Shown: positions 46,158 through 55,941 of the stretch, in pieces | How positions within the stretch are numbered: position 1 is the stretch's first letter | Layout of the letters: each line of letters begins with the position of its first letter | DNA from: Gammaproteobacteria bacterium TMED78 | GTDB taxonomy: Bacteria; Pseudomonadota; Gammaproteobacteria; Steroidobacterales; Rariloculaceae | Length of the DNA stretch: 64,000 nt | Assembly: GCA_002171615.1 (NCBI GenBank) | Contig: NHEF01000014.1 | Span: forward strand, 166,016-230,015 | Direction: 5' to 3' | Program-made: the position numbers and the translations under genes | The notes under the pieces: model-generated | Databases searched by the model: none | Told to the model about the DNA's origin: nothing | The model's input: the letters and a program-made list of their open reading frames with translations, nothing else

Positions 46158-47825
46158 TTATATATTTTTATATTTAATTCTTTTCGGATTATCAATAATT
46201 CCTCCTTTTCTTTTTTTAAGATCTTCAAAATACTCTTCATAATTACCCTCAAAGAAGAAGACCTCACTTTCACCCTCAAAAGCTATAATATGCGTAGCTA
46301 TCCTATCTAGACACCATCGGTCATGTGAAATTACTACCGCACATCCTGGGAAACTTAATAATGCTTCTTCAAGGGCTCTTAATGTTTCCACATCTAAATC
46401 ATTTGTCGGCTCATCTAAAAATAATACATTACCTCCACTTTTTAGCACTTTAGCAAGATGTACTCTATTCCTCTCTCCTCCTGATAGTTCACCAATCTTT
46501 TTTTGTTGATCTGATCCCTTGAAATTAAATTTACCAACATATGCTCTTGATTGAGTTTCATATGAACCAATGGTTATTATGTCTTGGTTATCTGATATTT
46601 CTTCCCAGATTGTTTTAGTATCATCTAAAGATTGTCTTGATTGATCCACATAGGATGCACTTACTGTTTTGCCAGTTTCTATTTCACCTGAATCAACCTT
46701 TTCCATCCCTAAGAGAATTTTAAAAAGAGTAGTTTTTCCTGAACCATTAGGCCCGATAACTCCTACAATTCCTCCTGGCGGGAGACTGAAAGATAGATTT
46801 TGGAATAATAACTTTTTACCGAAAGATTTTTTTATAGAATTAGCATTTATCACAAGGTCACCAAGACGAGGGCCTGGCGGTATATAAATTTCATTAGTTT
46901 CATTCCTTGCTTGAAATTCTTTTGAGTTTAATTCATCGAATCTTTGGATTCTTGCTTTCGCTTTTGATTGACGAGCTTTAGGACTTGATCTAACCCATTC
47001 AAGTTCTTTCTTAATTGTCTTCTGATGAGCAATCTCTTTTTTTTCCTCCATTTTTAGTCTATTTTCTTTTTGTTCTAGCCAAGAAGTGTAGTTGCCTTCC
47101 CAAGGTATTCCGTATCCTCTATCTAGCTCAAGTATCCAACCTGCAACATTGTCCAAGAAGTAACGATCATGAGTTACGGCCATTACGGTTCCTTTATATT
47201 CATCTAGAAATCTTTCTAGCCAAGCAACAGATTCTGCATCTAAATGATTAGTTGGTTCATCTAATAGCAGAACATCAGGCTGTGATAAAAGAAGCCTACA
47301 AAGTGCTATCCTTCTTCTTTCACCTCCAGATAATTTAGTTACATCTGCATCCCAGGGAGGAAGTCTTAAGGCATCAGATGCTTTTTCTAACTTTCTCTCT
47401 ATCTCCCATCCACCAAGTGAATCGATTGTATCTTGAAGCTTTCCTTGCTTTTCTAACAATAAGTTCATTTTTTCTTCATCCATTGGCTCTGCAAATTCTT
47501 CACTTATTTGATTGAATTCATTAATTAGCTTGATTAGCTCATGAACACCTTCTTCAACATTTTCTTTGACATTTTTTTTGGGATCAAGCTCTGGCTCTTG
47601 AGGGAGAAACCCTATCTTGATATTAGCTTGTGGGCGCGCTTCTCCATCAAACTCTTTATCTACTCCAGCAATAATTCTCAAAAGAGTAGACTTTCCAGAG
47701 CCATTTAAGCCTAGAATACCAATTTTAGCACCAGGGAAGAAACTTAAGCTGATATCACGTAAAATATGTTTATTAGGGGGTACTAACTTCGATAACTGGT
47801 TTGTAGTATAAATGTACTGTGCCAT
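46158..47825 (-). CDS. ettA: Energy-dependent translational throttle protein EttA
   Basis: An ABC-F ATPase that binds the ribosomal E site and gates early elongation according to the ATP/ADP ratio. Exactly 555 residues, like E. coli EttA. It has two nucleotide-binding domains with Walker A motifs GLNGSGKST and GPNGSGKTT, signatures LSGGERRR and LSGGERNR, and Walker B with DEPTNHLD and DEPTNDLD. The arm and linker regions are of normal size. It is divergent from glyA. Confidence 0.97.
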   Translation of the reverse strand: MAQYIYTTNQLSKLVPPNKHILRDISLSFFPGAKIGILGLNGSGKSTLLRIIAGVDKEFDGEARPQANIKIGFLPQEPELDPKKNVKENVEEGVHELIKLINEFNQISEEFAEPMDEEKMNLLLEKQGKLQDTIDSLGGWEIERKLEKASDALRLPPWDADVTKLSGGERRRIALCRLLLSQPDVLLLDEPTNHLDAESVAWLERFLDEYKGTVMAVTHDRYFLDNVAGWILELDRGYGIPWEGNYTSWLEQKENRLKMEEKKEIAHQKTIKKELEWVRSSPKARQSKAKARIQRFDELNSKEFQARNETNEIYIPPGPRLGDLVINANSIKKSFGKKLLFQNLSFSLPPGGIVGVIGPNGSGKTTLFKILLGMEKVDSGEIETGKTVSASYVDQSRQSLDDTKTIWEEISDNQDIITIGSYETQSRAYVGKFNFKGSDQQKKIGELSGGERNRVHLAKVLKSGGNVLFLDEPTNDLDVETLRALEEALLSFPGCAVVISHDRWCLDRIATHIIAFEGESEVFFFEGNYEEYFEDLKKRKGGIIDNPKRIKYKNI

Positions 47826-47880
47826 ATGTTGCAGTCCTTAATTTTTGTTAATATTTTAATTATATTTTAGGGTGAATGAG

Positions 47881-49149
47881 ATGTTTGATAAAGAATACCG
47901 TATAAAGGGTTTTGATGACCAGTTATATAGAGCAATTAAAGATGAAGAAAAAAGACAGGAAGAGCACATTGAGCTCATTGCCTCAGAAAATTATGCTAGT
48001 CCAAGAGTGCTCGAAGCTCAAGGCTCTGTCTTAACAAATAAATATGCTGAGGGATATCCAGGAAGAAGATACTATGGAGGATGTGAATTTGTTGATATTG
48101 CAGAAGAGCTAGCAATCGAAAGAGCAAAGAAGTTGTTTGATGCTCCTTACGCTAATGTTCAACCACATTCTGGTTCTCAAGCAAATGCAGCTATATACCT
48201 TGCTATGATGAATCCTGGTGATACTCTTTTAGGAATGGACCTTTCTCATGGTGGGCATCTCACTCACGGAGCAAAAGTAAATTTTTCAGGCAAGATTTTT
48301 AATCCTATTCATTATGGCATTACTGATGAGGAAGGTGAGATAGACTATGATAATGTCGAGAGACTTGCTCAAGAGCATAAGCCGAAGGTTATTATTGCTG
48401 GTTTTTCTGCATATTCAAGAGTTGTAGATTGGCAGCGTTTTAGAGAAATAGCAGATAGTATAGATGCCTTTCTTCACGTAGATATGGCACATATTGCGGG
48501 CTTAGTGGCAACAGGTCTTTACCCCAGTCCAGTTAATATAGCTGATGTTACAACAACTACGACTCATAAAACTCTTCGAGGCCCAAGAGGAGGGATGATT
48601 TTTGCTAGAGAGAATCCAGAACTTTTTAAGAAATTTAATTCACTTGTATTCCCAGGAACGCAAGGAGGCCCTTTAATGCATGTGATAGCAGCTAAAGCTG
48701 TCGCCTTAGCAGAGGCTTTAGAGCCTAGCTTTAAGGACTATCAAGTCCAAGTCTTAAATAATTCTAGATGTATGGCAAAAGTAATGATTGAAAGAGGTTA
48801 TAAAGTTATTTCTGGTGGAACTGATAATCACCTAATTCTAGTGGATCTTATTAAGCAGGGAGTGACAGGTCAGGATGCTGAAAACGCATTAAGTGAAGCA
48901 AATATTACTGTAAATAAAAATACAGTTCCAAATGATCCTCGCCCTCCAAGAGTTACTAGCGGCTTAAGGATAGGGACCCCTGCTATTACTACTAGAGGCT
49001 TTAAAGAAGAAGAGACTGAGATATTAACACACTGGATAGCAGATATTATTGACTGTTTGAGTGTTGATGATAATGCTCAAGGTACAATAGATTCTGTTAA
49101 AAAGAAGGCAGAGGATATTTGTAATAGTTTTCCTGTGTATAGTTTTTGA
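47881..49149 (+). CDS. glyA: Serine hydroxymethyltransferase
   Basis: Interconverts serine and glycine with tetrahydrofolate, the main source of one-carbon units. The ATG at 47881 is preferred over an in-frame GTG at 47872 because AGGGTGA then serves as the ribosome site and the product starts [11 protein letters not shown] like homologues. The 422-residue protein has [30 protein letters not shown] and the PLP Lys in [13 protein letters not shown]. nrdR follows, a common gammaproteobacterial pairing. Confidence 0.98.
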   Translation: MFDKEYRIKGFDDQLYRAIKDEEKRQEEHIELIASENYASPRVLEAQGSVLTNKYAEGYPGRRYYGGCEFVDIAEELAIERAKKLFDAPYANVQPHSGSQANAAIYLAMMNPGDTLLGMDLSHGGHLTHGAKVNFSGKIFNPIHYGITDEEGEIDYDNVERLAQEHKPKVIIAGFSAYSRVVDWQRFREIADSIDAFLHVDMAHIAGLVATGLYPSPVNIADVTTTTTHKTLRGPRGGMIFARENPELFKKFNSLVFPGTQGGPLMHVIAAKAVALAEALEPSFKDYQVQVLNNSRCMAKVMIERGYKVISGGTDNHLILVDLIKQGVTGQDAENALSEANITVNKNTVPNDPRPPRVTSGLRIGTPAITTRGFKEEETEILTHWIADIIDCLSVDDNAQGTIDSVKKKAEDICNSFPVYSF

Positions 49150-49173
49150 TTCATTAATGGATGGGAGTTTTTT

Positions 49174-49680
49174 TTGCGTTGCCCTTTTTGTAATAATAGC
49201 GAAACAAAAGTAATAGATTCACGTCTAGCCTCTGAAGGCCGACAAGTAAGAAGACGACGAGAATGTTTGTCTTGCTCAGAAAGATTCACCTCTTTTGAAG
49301 TTCCTACTCTAGTTATGCCAAATGTAATTAAACGCGATGCTACTAGAGAACCATTTGATGAAAATAAGTTACGCTCAGGTATATTAAAGTCGCTTGAAAA
49401 AAGACCAGTTAACAGTGAAGAAATTGAAAAAAGTATCGTTAAGATTCTTCATCGTATTCAAACGCTAGGCGAGAGAGAGATTACTGCAAAGCTTCTTGGC
49501 GATATGGTAATGGAAGAGCTTCATACCCTTGATGCTGTTGCTTATGTTCGTTTTGCATCTGTTTATAGGAGCTTTCAAGATATCACTGAATTTCAAGCTG
49601 AAATCCAAAAACTACAAAAGATGTCAGTCTCCCCAGTAGATAAAGAGCAGATATCTATTTTTGATAAAGAAAATAAGTAG
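49174..49680 (+). CDS. nrdR: Ribonucleotide reductase transcriptional repressor NrdR
   Basis: A zinc-ribbon/ATP-cone repressor of nrd genes. The 168-residue protein has the zinc ribbon (CPFC and CLSC around RRRRE) at the start, followed by an ATP cone with [20 protein letters not shown]. It is somewhat longer than the usual 150, with a C-terminal tail. The start is TTG at 49174; the first motif begins immediately, so no later start fits. ribD begins on the base after its stop. Confidence 0.95.
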   Translation: MRCPFCNNSETKVIDSRLASEGRQVRRRRECLSCSERFTSFEVPTLVMPNVIKRDATREPFDENKLRSGILKSLEKRPVNSEEIEKSIVKILHRIQTLGEREITAKLLGDMVMEELHTLDAVAYVRFASVYRSFQDITEFQAEIQKLQKMSVSPVDKEQISIFDKENK

Positions 49681-50781
49681 ATGAATAAAAGATCTGATTA
49701 TAGCTTTATTAATCAAGCTCTTGATCTAGCTAGGTTAGGGCTTTTTACCACTGATCCAAATCCTAGGGTAGGGAGCTTAGTTGTTAAAGATGATCAAGTT
49801 ATTGGTAAGGGATATCATAGAGTATCCGGTGGTCCACATGCTGAAATATTTGCTCTTGAGGAGGCAAAAGACAGTGCATTAGGAGCTACCCTTTATGTGA
49901 CTCTAGAGCCATGTTGTTTTAAAGGGAAGACTGGTTCTTGTACTAAAGCAATAATTCAATCAGGTATAAAAAAAGTTGTATGCTCTATCGAAGATCCTAA
50001 TCCAAGGGTTTCAGGTAAAGGAATAAGCGAGTTGAGGGAAGCTGGCATTGTTGTCGATGTAGGTATATTAGCCGATCAATCAAAAGAGCTTAATAAGGGG
50101 TTTTTTAATAGGATGGTATCGGATAGGCCATTTATTAGGAGCAAGTTAGCTATTAGTTTAGATGGTAAAATATCTTTAAATAATGGAAACAGCAAATGGA
50201 TTACTGGAGATACTTCAAGACTAGACGTTCATCAGTGGCGTGCACGTTCTAGCGCAATTATGACTGGAAGCTCAACAATATTAATTGATGATCCATCATT
50301 GAATGCAAGGCTAGATGACTCAGTCGAAATAAAACAACCCATAAGAGTTATTTTAGATTCGAATATTACAATACCAAAGACGGCAAAATGTTTATCTATA
50401 CCGGGTGATATAATCATTTTTACAAATAAAAAAAATTTAAATAATATCTCAAAAGAAATAATGGATAGAGTTCAGATGGAGCTAGTAGATGGAGTTAATC
50501 ACTGTGATATATCTAGCGTTTTAAGCAGGCTTTCAGAGCTAAAGATTAACGAAGTAATGGTTGAGGCAGGTTCTATTTTGAATGGGGCTCTTTTAAAGTC
50601 AGGCTTGGTTGATGAGTTGATAATTTATGTCTCCCCAAAGATAATTGGTTCCTCAGGTACTGATATGTTTGCTTTACCAGAGATTAAAGATTTACAGGAT
50701 AGGCATAGCTTTTCTTTTGATGGAGTTAAAAAGCTTGATAAAGATATTTGCCTAACCTTGAGGAAGGAGATAGATGTTTAG
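49681..50781 (+). CDS. ribD: Riboflavin biosynthesis deaminase/reductase RibD
   Basis: Bifunctional: deaminates the pyrimidine intermediate and reduces its ribosyl group. The 366-residue product has an N-terminal deaminase domain with zinc motifs HAEIFALEEA and EPCCFKGKTGSC, and a C-terminal reductase domain with KLAISLDGKIS and ITGDTSRLDVHQWRA. The ATG directly follows the nrdR stop, and the end overlaps ribE by 8 bases, so the operon is translationally coupled. Confidence 0.97.
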   Translation: MNKRSDYSFINQALDLARLGLFTTDPNPRVGSLVVKDDQVIGKGYHRVSGGPHAEIFALEEAKDSALGATLYVTLEPCCFKGKTGSCTKAIIQSGIKKVVCSIEDPNPRVSGKGISELREAGIVVDVGILADQSKELNKGFFNRMVSDRPFIRSKLAISLDGKISLNNGNSKWITGDTSRLDVHQWRARSSAIMTGSSTILIDDPSLNARLDDSVEIKQPIRVILDSNITIPKTAKCLSIPGDIIIFTNKKNLNNISKEIMDRVQMELVDGVNHCDISSVLSRLSELKINEVMVEAGSILNGALLKSGLVDELIIYVSPKIIGSSGTDMFALPEIKDLQDRHSFSFDGVKKLDKDICLTLRKEIDV

Positions 50782-51394
50782 CGGTATAGTCCAGGGGATA
50801 GCAGAGGTTGTCAGCATTAAAGGTAGTGATAATGATAAGCAGATTAGCTTTACCTTTCCTAAAGATTTTGCATTAACTAATGGAGATAGTATTTCTATCA
50901 ATGGAGTTTGTTTGACAGTAGTAAGCATAAAAAAATCTATTTTCACTGTAGATATCTCAGGTGAGACAAATAAAATAACAACTTTCTCCCATATTTCAAT
51001 TGGAGATAAAGTAAATATTGAGCCTTCTCTGAAGCTAGGAGACTCTATAAGCGGACATTTTCTATCAGGCCATGTAGATGGAGTTGTTCAAATAAAAAGT
51101 ATAGAATCTTCAGGTAATTCAATGGTGGTTAGTTTTAATATTCCTCCAGAACTAAAGCCTTTTATAACTAGGAAGGGTTCAGTAGGAATTGATGGCGTAA
51201 GCTTGACAGTTAATTCAGTTAATGAGGAATGCTTTAATCTAAATATAATTCCTTATACTAAGGAAAATACAATTATTGGTAACTACTCTCTAAGCGATTT
51301 GGTAAATATTGAGATTGATATTATTGCAAGGTATATAGAGAAACAGCTAGTTTATAAATTAGATAGTTTAAGTCATAAAAAGGTAATTAAATAA
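50774..51394 (+). CDS. ribE: Riboflavin synthase alpha chain
   Basis: Converts two lumazine molecules into riboflavin and the pyrimidine precursor. The 206-residue protein has two lumazine-binding repeats, the first starting MFSGIVQGIAEV and containing GDSISINGVCLTVV, the second containing SGHFLSGHVDGVV and GSVGIDGVSLTVNSV. Length is normal. It is often called ribC in Pseudomonas. No FMN riboswitch is visible around the operon. Confidence 0.97.
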   Translation: MFSGIVQGIAEVVSIKGSDNDKQISFTFPKDFALTNGDSISINGVCLTVVSIKKSIFTVDISGETNKITTFSHISIGDKVNIEPSLKLGDSISGHFLSGHVDGVVQIKSIESSGNSMVVSFNIPPELKPFITRKGSVGIDGVSLTVNSVNEECFNLNIIPYTKENTIIGNYSLSDLVNIEIDIIARYIEKQLVYKLDSLSHKKVIK

Positions 51395-51395
51395 A

Positions 51396-52538
51396 ATGGT
51401 TACAACTGTTAAATCAAAAAGTTCTTTGTCAGGCTTAAATAATATTACTGATATTATTGATGATCTCCGTAAAGGAAAAATGGTTATCATCTTAGATGAT
51501 GAGGATAGAGAGAATGAGGGTGATTTGGTCATGGCATCCACTAAGGTTTCTGCTGACGATATTAATTTTATGACTCATTATGCAAGGGGCTTAATATGTC
51601 TTACTTTGACTAGATCCCGATGCGAACAATTGAGACTCCCACTTATGGTTTCAAATAATAGTAATAATTTAGCAACTAATTTCACAGTTTCTGTTGAGGC
51701 AGCAAAGGGGATAACTACAGGAATATCGGCACATGATAGAGCTAGAACGGTTAGGGCTGCGGTTGCACCGAATGCTAGACCAGAAGACCTCAGGCAACCA
51801 GGACATATCTTTCCTGTTATGTCACAACCCGGAGGAGTATTAACTCGTGCTGGCCATACTGAGGCAGGGTGTGATTTGGTAAGATTAGCAGGCCTTGAGC
51901 CTTCAGCTGTTATTGTTGAAATTCTAAATAATGACGGGACTATGGCTAGGAGAGATGATCTTATTTCTTTCGCTAAAAAATATCATCTTAAAATTGGAAC
52001 AATAGCTGATCTAATTAGTTATAGACTTAAAAATGAACAATCTGTCGAAGAGATAGCGGAGCTAGATATTAAAACCAAGTTTGGTAAATTCAGAATGGTT
52101 TCATTTGAGGATCATGTCAATAGATCAGTTCACCTAGCTCTTATTAAAGGTAAGATTAATTCTTCTTCCTCAGTTATGGTAAGAGTTCATTTGCAGAATA
52201 CCCTAAGTGATGTGGTGGGGATTGAGGATCAGAGACTTGGTTGGCCACTAAATGATGTAATGAAAAAAATTTCTAAAGAGGAGAGTGGCGTAATTGTTAT
52301 ACTTCGACAAGAGGAAGAGCCAAAGGAGTTAATAGAATTTATGTCTTCGTTAAAAAAAACTGATGAGGGTATTTTTCAGGAACAGGGCGGTACTAGAGAG
52401 CTTAGACAATATGGAATAGGAGCTCAGATATTAAGGCATTTAGGTGTTAAACGCATGAGGGTACTTAGCTCTCCTAAGCAGATGCATGGTTTATCAGGTT
52501 TTGGTTTAGAAGTAGAAGAGTATATCTCTTCTAGATAA
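51396..52538 (+). CDS. ribB: 3,4-Dihydroxy-2-butanone-4-phosphate synthase with inactive-looking GTP-cyclohydrolase-II domain
   Basis: The N-terminal half makes the four-carbon precursor of riboflavin; it carries the DDEDRENEGDL acidic motif and RAGHTEAGCDLVRLAG. The C-terminal half is related to GTP cyclohydrolase II, but the zinc cysteines are absent: where RibA has ECLTGD and RCDCG, this protein reads LQNTLSD and QRLGW. The domain should therefore lack cyclohydrolase activity, as in several proteobacterial RibBA-like proteins. A separate active ribA is expected elsewhere in the genome. Confidence 0.94.
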   Translation: MVTTVKSKSSLSGLNNITDIIDDLRKGKMVIILDDEDRENEGDLVMASTKVSADDINFMTHYARGLICLTLTRSRCEQLRLPLMVSNNSNNLATNFTVSVEAAKGITTGISAHDRARTVRAAVAPNARPEDLRQPGHIFPVMSQPGGVLTRAGHTEAGCDLVRLAGLEPSAVIVEILNNDGTMARRDDLISFAKKYHLKIGTIADLISYRLKNEQSVEEIAELDIKTKFGKFRMVSFEDHVNRSVHLALIKGKINSSSSVMVRVHLQNTLSDVVGIEDQRLGWPLNDVMKKISKEESGVIVILRQEEEPKELIEFMSSLKKTDEGIFQEQGGTRELRQYGIGAQILRHLGVKRMRVLSSPKQMHGLSGFGLEVEEYISSR

Positions 52539-52558
52539 AGCTTAAAAAAGGTAGTTTG

Positions 52559-53041
52559 ATGGAAAAGAAAATTAAAATTATTAGTGGCCAATTTGACAAA
52601 AGAGGACTCCGTATTGGGATAGTCGCATCTAAGTTTAATGATTTTATTGTAGATAAACTTTTATCTGGTGCTATTGAGTCTCTTGTATCTCATGGCGTAG
52701 AACTAAATGATATTCAAGTTATTAAGGTCCCAGGAGCTTTTGAAATTCCTGTGACTTTAAAAAAATTAGCTATTTCTAAACGTTTTGATGGCCTGATCGC
52801 CCTTGGTTGTATTATAAGGGGGGATACAGCGCATTTTGATTATGTTGCTACAGAAGCAAGCTCAGGAATTGCATCAGTAATGAAAGAATCTCTTATTCCT
52901 ATTGGCTTTGGGTTGTTGACAGTTGATAATGTAGAGCAAGCAATTAAAAGAGCTGGTAGTAAATCTGGTAATAAAGGAATAGAAGCTGCAATCACTACAC
53001 TAGAGATGATATCAATCCTAAGAGAGCTAGATAGTTATTGA
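52559..53041 (+). CDS. ribH: 6,7-Dimethyl-8-ribityllumazine synthase
   Basis: Joins the two riboflavin precursors into lumazine. The ATG at 52559 gives 160 residues starting MEKKIKIISGQFD; a TTG three bases earlier is possible. Conserved blocks: GIVASKFNDFI, VPGAFEIPVTLK, GCIIRGDTAHFDYV with the catalytic His, and GFGLLTVDNVEQA. It follows ribB in the operon and precedes nusB, the classic order. Confidence 0.97.
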   Translation: MEKKIKIISGQFDKRGLRIGIVASKFNDFIVDKLLSGAIESLVSHGVELNDIQVIKVPGAFEIPVTLKKLAISKRFDGLIALGCIIRGDTAHFDYVATEASSGIASVMKESLIPIGFGLLTVDNVEQAIKRAGSKSGNKGIEAAITTLEMISILRELDSY

Positions 53042-53068
53042 CTTATTTAAGTCTTAAGAGATAAAGCG

Positions 53069-53500
53069 TTGGCTGAAAAGAGAAGTAATAAAAACCATTT
53101 AAGAAAATCAGCAAGAGAGCTTTTAGTTAAGGCTGTTTATCAGTGGATAATTACTGATGGTAATTCTGATGATCTGCTGTATCAATACAAGCAAGATCCT
53201 GACTATAAAAAAGTTGATAAAAAGTATTTTGATGATTTATTTACTTCGATAATTAAAGATCAAGAATATTTAAACAATCTTATAAATAAGAATTCTAGTC
53301 GTGATGTTAGAAATATAGATATGGTTGGCAAGGCTATACTATTTATTGGAATAGAAGAGCTAAAGATTAAGAAAGATGTTCCTTTAAGAGTAGTTATTAA
53401 TGAGGCTATAGAGTTAGCGAAGAAATATGGCGCAGAAGAGTCTTATAAATTTATTAATGCTGTTTTAGATAAAGTTAATCTTAGAGAAGAAAAATCTTGA
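53069..53500 (+). CDS. nusB: Transcription antitermination factor NusB
   Basis: An RNA-binding all-helical protein that with NusE supports rRNA antitermination. The 143-residue product has SARELLVKAVYQWIITDG at the start and VPLRVVINEAIELAKKYGAEES with FINAVLDKV near the end, the family signature. The start codon is TTG at 53069. It lies between ribH and thiL, as in most gammaproteobacteria. Confidence 0.95.
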   Translation: MAEKRSNKNHLRKSARELLVKAVYQWIITDGNSDDLLYQYKQDPDYKKVDKKYFDDLFTSIIKDQEYLNNLINKNSSRDVRNIDMVGKAILFIGIEELKIKKDVPLRVVINEAIELAKKYGAEESYKFINAVLDKVNLREEKS

Positions 53501-53516
53501 TTTGGTAATCACCTGA

Positions 53517-54467
53517 ATGGACATTAATGAGTTCGAAATAATTAGTAAATATTTTACTAAGATAAATACAGATAAAAGTATTTTAGTTGGTATTGGTGAT
53601 GATGCAGCTATTGTAAATTCTAATGGCTCTCTAGCGATAACTACTGATACTCTTATAGAGAGTATTCATTTTCCAAAAAATACACCTGCTGAAATATTTG
53701 GCTCAAGATCTCTAGCTGTAAATCTTAGTGATCTTGCTTCTATGGGAGCCTTGCCAAAGTGGTGTACTATGTCTCTCTCAATGCCAAATATTTCTGAGGA
53801 GTGGATTAAAGGATTTTCTAAAGGTTTTTTCAAGCTAGCTAATCAATATAATCTAAGCCTCATTGGTGGTGATATTACTAGAGGAAATCTGAGTGCTACA
53901 TTACAATTAATTGGTACCCTTAATCGCAAGCCATTTTTAAGGAGTGGTGGCATTGTAAGTGATGATATTTATATTACAGGTAGTGTTGGGGATGCAGCAG
54001 CGGGCTTAAGTTTGATAAATAAAAAAAATATATTATCTGACGAGATTTCGCAATTTTTAATTAATCGATTTTATTATCCTTCTCCGCGAATTGACGAGTG
54101 CCAAAAGATTTCACCATTTATTAATTCGGCCATAGATATTTCTGATGGTCTCTTATCAGATCTTGGGCACTTATGTGAAGCAAGTAAATGTGGCGCTATC
54201 ATTAAGATTGAATCACTTCCATTATCTAAACAAATTATTACGACTTTTCCTTTCAATGAGGCTATAGATTTTGCACTTAGTGGAGGAGATGACTATGAAA
54301 TATGCTTTTCTGCCTCTAAATCAAATAGAAAACTTTTAGATATTTTGTCAAAAAAGTCTGGAATCGCTATAACTAGAATTGGCCAGCTAGTAACTGGCGA
54401 TCAGATAAGTATTTTCCATGAGGACCTTCCTTATAATTATAAAAATCATGGGTATAGACACTTTTAA
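53517..54467 (+). CDS. thiL: Thiamine-monophosphate kinase
   Basis: Phosphorylates thiamine monophosphate to the active diphosphate. The 316-residue protein has GIGDDAAIV, ITTDTLIESIHFP, NLSDLASMGALP, LIGGDITRGN and AIDISDGLLSDLGHL, all typical ATP and Mg2+ sites. It ends the nrdR-rib-nusB-thiL operon. pgpA, often next, is absent; 157 bases of AT-rich sequence follow before convergent xseB, with no convincing gene or terminator. Confidence 0.96.
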   Translation: MDINEFEIISKYFTKINTDKSILVGIGDDAAIVNSNGSLAITTDTLIESIHFPKNTPAEIFGSRSLAVNLSDLASMGALPKWCTMSLSMPNISEEWIKGFSKGFFKLANQYNLSLIGGDITRGNLSATLQLIGTLNRKPFLRSGGIVSDDIYITGSVGDAAAGLSLINKKNILSDEISQFLINRFYYPSPRIDECQKISPFINSAIDISDGLLSDLGHLCEASKCGAIIKIESLPLSKQIITTFPFNEAIDFALSGGDDYEICFSASKSNRKLLDILSKKSGIAITRIGQLVTGDQISIFHEDLPYNYKNHGYRHF

Positions 54468-54624
54468 GAAATAAGTATGAGATAGTAAAATTTTATTTAA
54501 AAGTCTAAGATTTTTATTAATTCTTAGTCTATTAGTCCATAGAGAAAATTAGAAAGATACTTGGAGTAATTTTTGATGATTTTATAAGATTATTATTTAA
54601 TTTAGCGACTTGAGATTTTATTCT

Positions 54625-54858
54625 TTAATTATCTAAATTAAATTTTTCTAAATCTTCGTTATTAGTTTTCTTAATTAATATTTCTACTTTTTGCTCTGCC
54701 TCTTTTAATGATTTTTGACATTCTCTTGTTAGCTTTATTCCTCTTTCAAATTCTTTTAATGCCTCAGCTAAAGGCAATTCATCAGTTTCAAGATGTTTTA
54801 CAATTGACTCTAAATCTTCTAAAGAGTGCTCTAAATTTTTAACTTTATTATCTTCCAT
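54625..54858 (-). CDS. xseB: Exodeoxyribonuclease VII small subunit
   Basis: A 77-residue helical subunit of exonuclease VII. The family pattern is clear: LEDLESIVKHLETDELPLAEAL then FERGIKLTRECQKSL. It lies 32 bases downstream of oxyR on the same strand and may share its transcript, whereas it usually stands with ispA and dxs. Its partner xseA lies about 32 kb away at 20617-22002. Confidence 0.93.
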   Translation of the reverse strand: MEDNKVKNLEHSLEDLESIVKHLETDELPLAEALKEFERGIKLTRECQKSLKEAEQKVEILIKKTNNEDLEKFNLDN

Positions 54859-54890
54859 AGCTCTAAATATATAATTAATTAAAGTCTAGC

Positions 54891-55796
54891 TTAGATCAAT
54901 TTTACAGTATTTGGCAAATTAGAATTAATTAATTTAGCAATTTCATTAATTATCATGACTCTAGGAAAGGTTTTTCTAAATACTAGTCTTATAGTTCTTG
55001 TTGCTTCAGGTGAGTGAAGTTTTCTGACTATTATCCCCATATCTGTAGTCCATGCAGATTGGATTGATAATGCCGGAACTAAAGTATAGCCCTCACCAGC
55101 AGAAACTAGATTAATCAAGGTCTCTAAGCTAGTTGCTCTAGTATCGAATCTTCTTGAGGATGCTTTTTCGTTGAAACAAAAGCTAAGAGCCTGATCTCTT
55201 AGGCAGTGGCCATCATTAAGGAGTAGTATTTTTTCTGGATCAAGATCTTGAGCCGAAACCTCTTGTAATCTTTCAAGAGGATCAGCGCTTGAGAATGCTA
55301 TCCAAAAAGGTTCGTCAAAAAGCTTTATTTCATTGAGCGTATCTGGAGGGGTAGTTGTTAAAAAAGCAGCATCTAACTTACTTTTATTAAGCTGATCAAT
55401 AAGTGATTCTGTCATATCTTCAACAAAATAGAGGTTTGTAATTTTATTGAATTTTTTTAGTTGTTTTAAGAATCTTGGAAGTAGATATGGACCGAGCGTT
55501 GGAATGATCCCAATTTTTAGAGGAGATTCCCATGGATTTTTTGATGATTGCGCTAATTCTGATATTTCTTCAGATTCTCTAATAATATTCCTAGCTTTTT
55601 CTATAATTTTTTCTCCAATTTCTGTAATTCTTATTGATTGGGTAGTTCTTTCAAACAATATAATTCCCAACCTTTTTTCAAGTTTTTTTATTTGTCCACT
55701 TAGTGTTGGCTGTGTGACATTACATACTTGAGCAGCCTTATTAAAGCTACCAGTATCTTTCACAGCTGTAATATATCTTAGATCTTTAATGTTCAT
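54891..55796 (-). CDS. oxyR: LysR-family hydrogen-peroxide regulator OxyR
   Basis: A 301-residue LysR regulator. The N-terminal helix-turn-helix (FNKAAQVCNVTQPTLSGQIK) is followed by a sensing domain that keeps both redox cysteines of OxyR in GHCLRDQALSFCF, matching E. coli Cys199 and Cys208, plus the following RATSLETL segment. This supports true peroxide sensing by disulfide formation. It is divergent from the rubrerythrin operon, with an OxyR-like site between them. Confidence 0.95.
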   Translation of the reverse strand: MNIKDLRYITAVKDTGSFNKAAQVCNVTQPTLSGQIKKLEKRLGIILFERTTQSIRITEIGEKIIEKARNIIRESEEISELAQSSKNPWESPLKIGIIPTLGPYLLPRFLKQLKKFNKITNLYFVEDMTESLIDQLNKSKLDAAFLTTTPPDTLNEIKLFDEPFWIAFSSADPLERLQEVSAQDLDPEKILLLNDGHCLRDQALSFCFNEKASSRRFDTRATSLETLINLVSAGEGYTLVPALSIQSAWTTDMGIIVRKLHSPEATRTIRLVFRKTFPRVMIINEIAKLINSNLPNTVKLI

Positions 55797-55847
55797 ATAA
55801 TTTTTTAATGAAAATGATAATTATTACCATTTAAAGGTAGTACTTTA

Positions 55848-55862
55848 ATAGATTATACCTAT
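55848..55862. promoter_or_regulatory. OxyR-like binding half (ATAG-N7-CTAT) between oxyR and rubrerythrin
   Basis: The known OxyR pattern is four ATAG/CTAT elements spaced by seven bases. Here the first two are perfect (ATAG at 55848-55851, seven bases, CTAT at 55859-55862). The next two positions, ATCG and CGAA, fit poorly. The site is about 80 bases upstream of the rubrerythrin start and 52 bases upstream of oxyR, suitable for controlling both. Confidence 0.65.
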
Positions 55863-55941
55863 AAATAGTATCGAATTAAACGAATTGTTTTTCCAGTAAA
55901 TTAATTCAGAATTCACCTATGATCAATTTTCGGAGATTATT

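Noticed and set aside
54503..54530. Hairpin CTAAGA/TCTTAG after thiL as a terminator
   Set aside because: Only six base pairs of stem, a long loop and no T run on either side.
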